Below are positions 63,941-64,000 of a stretch of DNA of 64,000 bases, piece by piece (within the stretch, counting starts at the first letter, position 1; every line of letters starts with the position of its first letter). The position numbers and the translations under genes were made by a program. The stretch comes from Marivita hallyeonensis. GTDB taxonomy: Bacteria; Pseudomonadota; Alphaproteobacteria; Rhodobacterales; Rhodobacteraceae. A model generated the notes under the pieces. It was not told where the DNA came from. It was given only the letters and a program-made list of their open reading frames with translations, and ran no database searches. The stretch covers positions 1 to 64,000 of the forward strand of contig NZ_FQXC01000008.1 in the NCBI RefSeq assembly GCF_900129875.1, given 5' to 3'.

Positions 63941-64000
63941 TCATTCCGGGTCGGGCAAAGTGAGCATTGTGTCGGACAGGCGTTTCATGACCTCGTCAAT
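63941..64000 (-). CDS. C-terminal end of a gene cut by the window edge
   Basis: The last 60 bases read on the minus strand as 19 residues ending in LPDPE and a TGA stop. The codon pattern is plausible, but too little is visible to name the product. Confidence 0.35.
   Translation of the reverse strand: MDEVMKRLSDTMLTLPDPE

Overview
The window looks like a chromosomal segment of a marine alphaproteobacterium of the Roseobacter/Rhodobacteraceae type. The evidence is dense GC-rich coding, an RpoE-ChrR pair followed by the gene set known from Rhodobacter sphaeroides, homodimeric AceE with a lipoyl-domain LpdA, an FMN-riboswitch-controlled ribH2, and tandem GcvT-fused flavin dehydrogenases. I see no tRNA, rRNA, CRISPR array, insertion sequence or prophage. 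Species cannot be set from sequence alone.

Left part (1-14 kb): a gene-free edge; msrPQ (periplasmic methionine sulfoxide repair) with a cupin gene; an FMN riboswitch with ribH2; an FMN-binding glutamate-synthase-like membrane protein; two exported proteins (DUF302 and fasciclin). A restriction-modification-like island follows: a BglII/BstYI-type nuclease, two tiny membrane proteins, and a convergent MT-A70 methyltransferase. Then come clpB with a sigma-32-like promoter, two small acidic membrane-anchored proteins, pyrF, a NUDIX gene and dinB.

Middle part (14-31 kb): a five-gene operon (SDR, DUF3833, GPH/MFS transporter, DUF1365, flavin amine oxidase) read away from rpoE-chrR. It matches the order of the singlet-oxygen/furan-fatty-acid locus of R. 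sphaeroides, and promoter-like sites with identical 18-bp spacers lie back to back between the two units. Next are aceE-aceF-lpdA, dld, a NYN-domain protein, exonuclease III and a LysR regulator.

Right part (31-64 kb): redox and housekeeping genes (DJ-1 family, fadH, TIGR03862 flavoprotein, MscS channel, small HNH protein, Fe-alcohol dehydrogenase, VOC protein), an OmpA/BON envelope protein, ubiA, rsmE, gshA facing ggt, an RsbW/RsbV-like partner-switch pair, a thiolase and free-methionine-sulfoxide reductase. A one-carbon cluster follows (50.3-58.3 kb): XRE-cupin regulator with two operator-like palindromes, GFA protein, LysE exporter, two GcvT-fused dehydrogenases, DUF2867 and a homocysteine S-methyltransferase; I infer glycine betaine/methylamine demethylation. 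The end holds a pseudouridine synthase, aldehyde dehydrogenase, 1-Cys peroxiredoxin, OmpA protein, AhpD-like protein and GNAT.

Recurring themes are oxidative-stress defence (MsrPQ, RpoE-ChrR, fRMsr, peroxiredoxin, GshA, AhpD-like) and short dispersed hairpins at gene ends, which fall into at least two repeat families.
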